Part shown: one piece after another, positions 6,195-7,344 of the stretch
Layout: each line of letters opens with the position of its first letter
Numbering within the stretch: position 1 is the stretch's first letter
NCBI GenBank assembly: GCA_026710565.1
Contig: JAPOQV010000375.1
Location: forward strand, 1-7,344
From: Spirochaetaceae bacterium
GTDB lineage: Bacteria > Spirochaetota > Spirochaetia > SZUA-6 > Bin103
Length of the DNA: 7,344 bases
Direction of reading: 5' to 3'
Program-made: the position numbers and the translations under genes
Notes under the pieces: generated by a model
The model's input: the letters and a program-made list of their open reading frames with translations, nothing else
Told to the model about the DNA's origin: nothing
The model's database searches: none

Positions 6195-7344
6195 TCAGTG
6201 GTGGAAGAGGCGGACTCCCGTCTTGACCATGGCGATGCCGTGCTCCCGGCACGCCTCCTCGACGGCTTCGTCGAAGGCCGAGCCGCCCGGCTGTGCGACG
6301 TAGCGCACGCCGAAGCCGCCGGCCACGTCGACGTTGTCCCGGTTCGGGAAGAAGCCGTCCGAGCAGAGGCCGATCGCCGGGAAGGCGCCGATCCAGCGCC
6401 GCTCCTCCTCCGCGCCGATCGGCTCCGGGCGCTCCTCCAGGTGGGCGGCCAGCGCCTGCCCGTCCGGGCCGGTCAGGCCGCGCTCCACGTAGCAGGCGAT
6501 CGCCGTGTCGCGGTCCGGGCGGCGCACCCCGCGCCGGAAGCGCACGCCGAGCGCCCGCGGGTGCTGGCGCAGCAGCCAGGTGCGCGCCTTGGCGATCGCC
6601 AGCCGCGTGCAGTGGATGCGCGACTGCTGCCCGGCCGCCACGCCGATGGTCTGCCCGCGCGCGCACAGGCAGACGGAGTTGGACTGCGTGTACTTCAGCG
6701 CGATCAGGCCGACGGTCAGGTCGCGCACCACGCCGGCCGGCAGCCCGGCGCCGTCGAGCGTCCGCGCGTCGAAGGCGCGGTCGTTGCGCGCCTGCTCCAG
6801 GGTCACGCCGAACACGGTGCGGCGCTCGGCGGCCGGCGGCCGGTAGCCGGCGTCGATCTCCAGCACGTGGTAGCCGCCGCCCTTCTTGGCCGACAGCACC
6901 TGCAGCGCGGCCGGCTCGTAACCCGGCGCGATGATGCCGTCGGAGACCTCCGGGCGGATCAGGCGCGCCGTCGTCTCATCCACCGGGTCGCTGAGCGCGA
7001 TCCAGTCCCCGTAGGAGGAGACGCGGTCGGTGCCGCGGGCGCGCGCGTAGGCGATCGCCGGCCCGCTCAGCTCGCCCGGCGCGAAGCAGGCGGCGCGCTC
7101 GGCATCGGACAGGGGCACGGCCACGGCGGCGCCGGCCGGGCTCACGTGCTTGAACGACGCGGCGGCCGGCAGCCCGGTGGCTTCGCGCAGCTCGCGCACG
7201 AGCTGCCACGCGTTCAGCGCGTCCAGCAGGTTGATGTAGCCGGGCGCGCCGCCCAGCACCGCGAACGGCAGCCGGCCGCCCTCCAGCCACGCGCGGGCGT
7301 GCCCCTGGTGCGGGTTGGTGCCGTAGCGAAGCGTCAGCCCGTCA
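6195..7344 (-). CDS. AICAR transformylase, stand-alone type (5' end off the window)
   Basis: The visible 382 residues form a 5-aminoimidazole-4-carboxamide ribonucleotide formyltransferase, the next-to-last step of purine synthesis, which uses 10-formyl-tetrahydrofolate. It starts at the right edge with LRYGTNPHQ (visible residues 5-13). It then shows the catalytic Lys-His pair in [11 protein letters not shown] (Lys65, His66), [11 protein letters not shown] (134-144), [11 protein letters not shown] (154-164), LKYTQSNSV (216-224), [12 protein letters not shown] (238-249), [13 protein letters not shown] (328-340) and the C-terminal RLFHH. Segments such as [12 protein letters not shown] and [12 protein letters not shown] resemble the roughly 390-residue monofunctional group (PRK07106 type), not the bifunctional PurH, so the true start is probably only a few codons beyond 7344. 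That remains inference, since an IMP cyclohydrolase domain could in principle lie upstream. It leads a co-directional run: vapB starts 63 bases after its stop. Confidence 0.93.
   Translation of the reverse strand, partial: DGLTLRYGTNPHQGHARAWLEGGRLPFAVLGGAPGYINLLDALNAWQLVRELREATGLPAAASFKHVSPAGAAVAVPLSDAERAACFAPGELSGPAIAYARARGTDRVSSYGDWIALSDPVDETTARLIRPEVSDGIIAPGYEPAALQVLSAKKGGGYHVLEIDAGYRPPAAERRTVFGVTLEQARNDRAFDARTLDGAGLPAGVVRDLTVGLIALKYTQSNSVCLCARGQTIGVAAGQQSRIHCTRLAIAKARTWLLRQHPRALGVRFRRGVRRPDRDTAIACYVERGLTGPDGQALAAHLEERPEPIGAEEERRWIGAFPAIGLCSDGFFPNRDNVDVAGGFGVRYVAQPGGSAFDEAVEEACREHGIAMVKTGVRLFHH

Noticed and set aside
1..7344. CRISPR arrays, tRNA or rRNA genes, insertion sequences, prophage genes
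   Set aside because: I saw no regularly spaced repeats, no tRNA-like cloverleaf or rRNA motif, and no transposase or phage protein motif on either strand.

Overview
This window is very GC-rich bacterial chromosomal DNA, packed with genes and using many GTG starts. It holds six complete genes, one gene cut by the right edge, and a damaged-looking inverted repeat at the left edge. I cannot name a phylum from the sequence alone. The absence of phage or transposon genes, together with the core-metabolism genes gap and AICAR transformylase, argues for ordinary chromosome. The left end looks like the end of an assembled contig.

Layout, left to right. Positions 1-252 contain no credible gene. Bases 1 to about 140 are an inverted, error-rich copy of 321-460, which I read as a fold-back artefact. 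Positions 253-2544 (minus) encode the molybdopterin-binding large subunit of a xanthine dehydrogenase/aldehyde oxidase family enzyme; its iron-sulphur and FAD partner subunits are not in the window. After a 73-base divergent intergenic region, 2618-3646 (plus) encodes a type I glyceraldehyde-3-phosphate dehydrogenase with several unusual signature residues. Its stop codon lies one base from the stop of the next gene, which faces it.

The right half is all minus strand and reads, in transcription order, AICAR transformylase (from beyond 7344 down to 6195), vapB (6131-5877), vapC (5880-5482), a DrrA-like ABC ATPase (5485-4493) and a DrrB-like ABC-2 permease (4496-3648). The last four genes form a continuous chain: each junction is a 4-base GTGA overlap in which the GTG start of one gene overlaps the TGA stop of the previous one. 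The toxin-antitoxin pair and the exporter are therefore almost certainly one transcript and are probably translationally coupled.

The most useful points for follow-up are the toxin-antitoxin/exporter fused operon, the direct repeat that could be its operator just before vapB, the divergent GAPDH with an ambiguous start, the stand-alone type of AICAR transformylase, and the suspect left end. I found no clearly new biological system. The coupled vapBC-drrAB operon is the closest thing to one.
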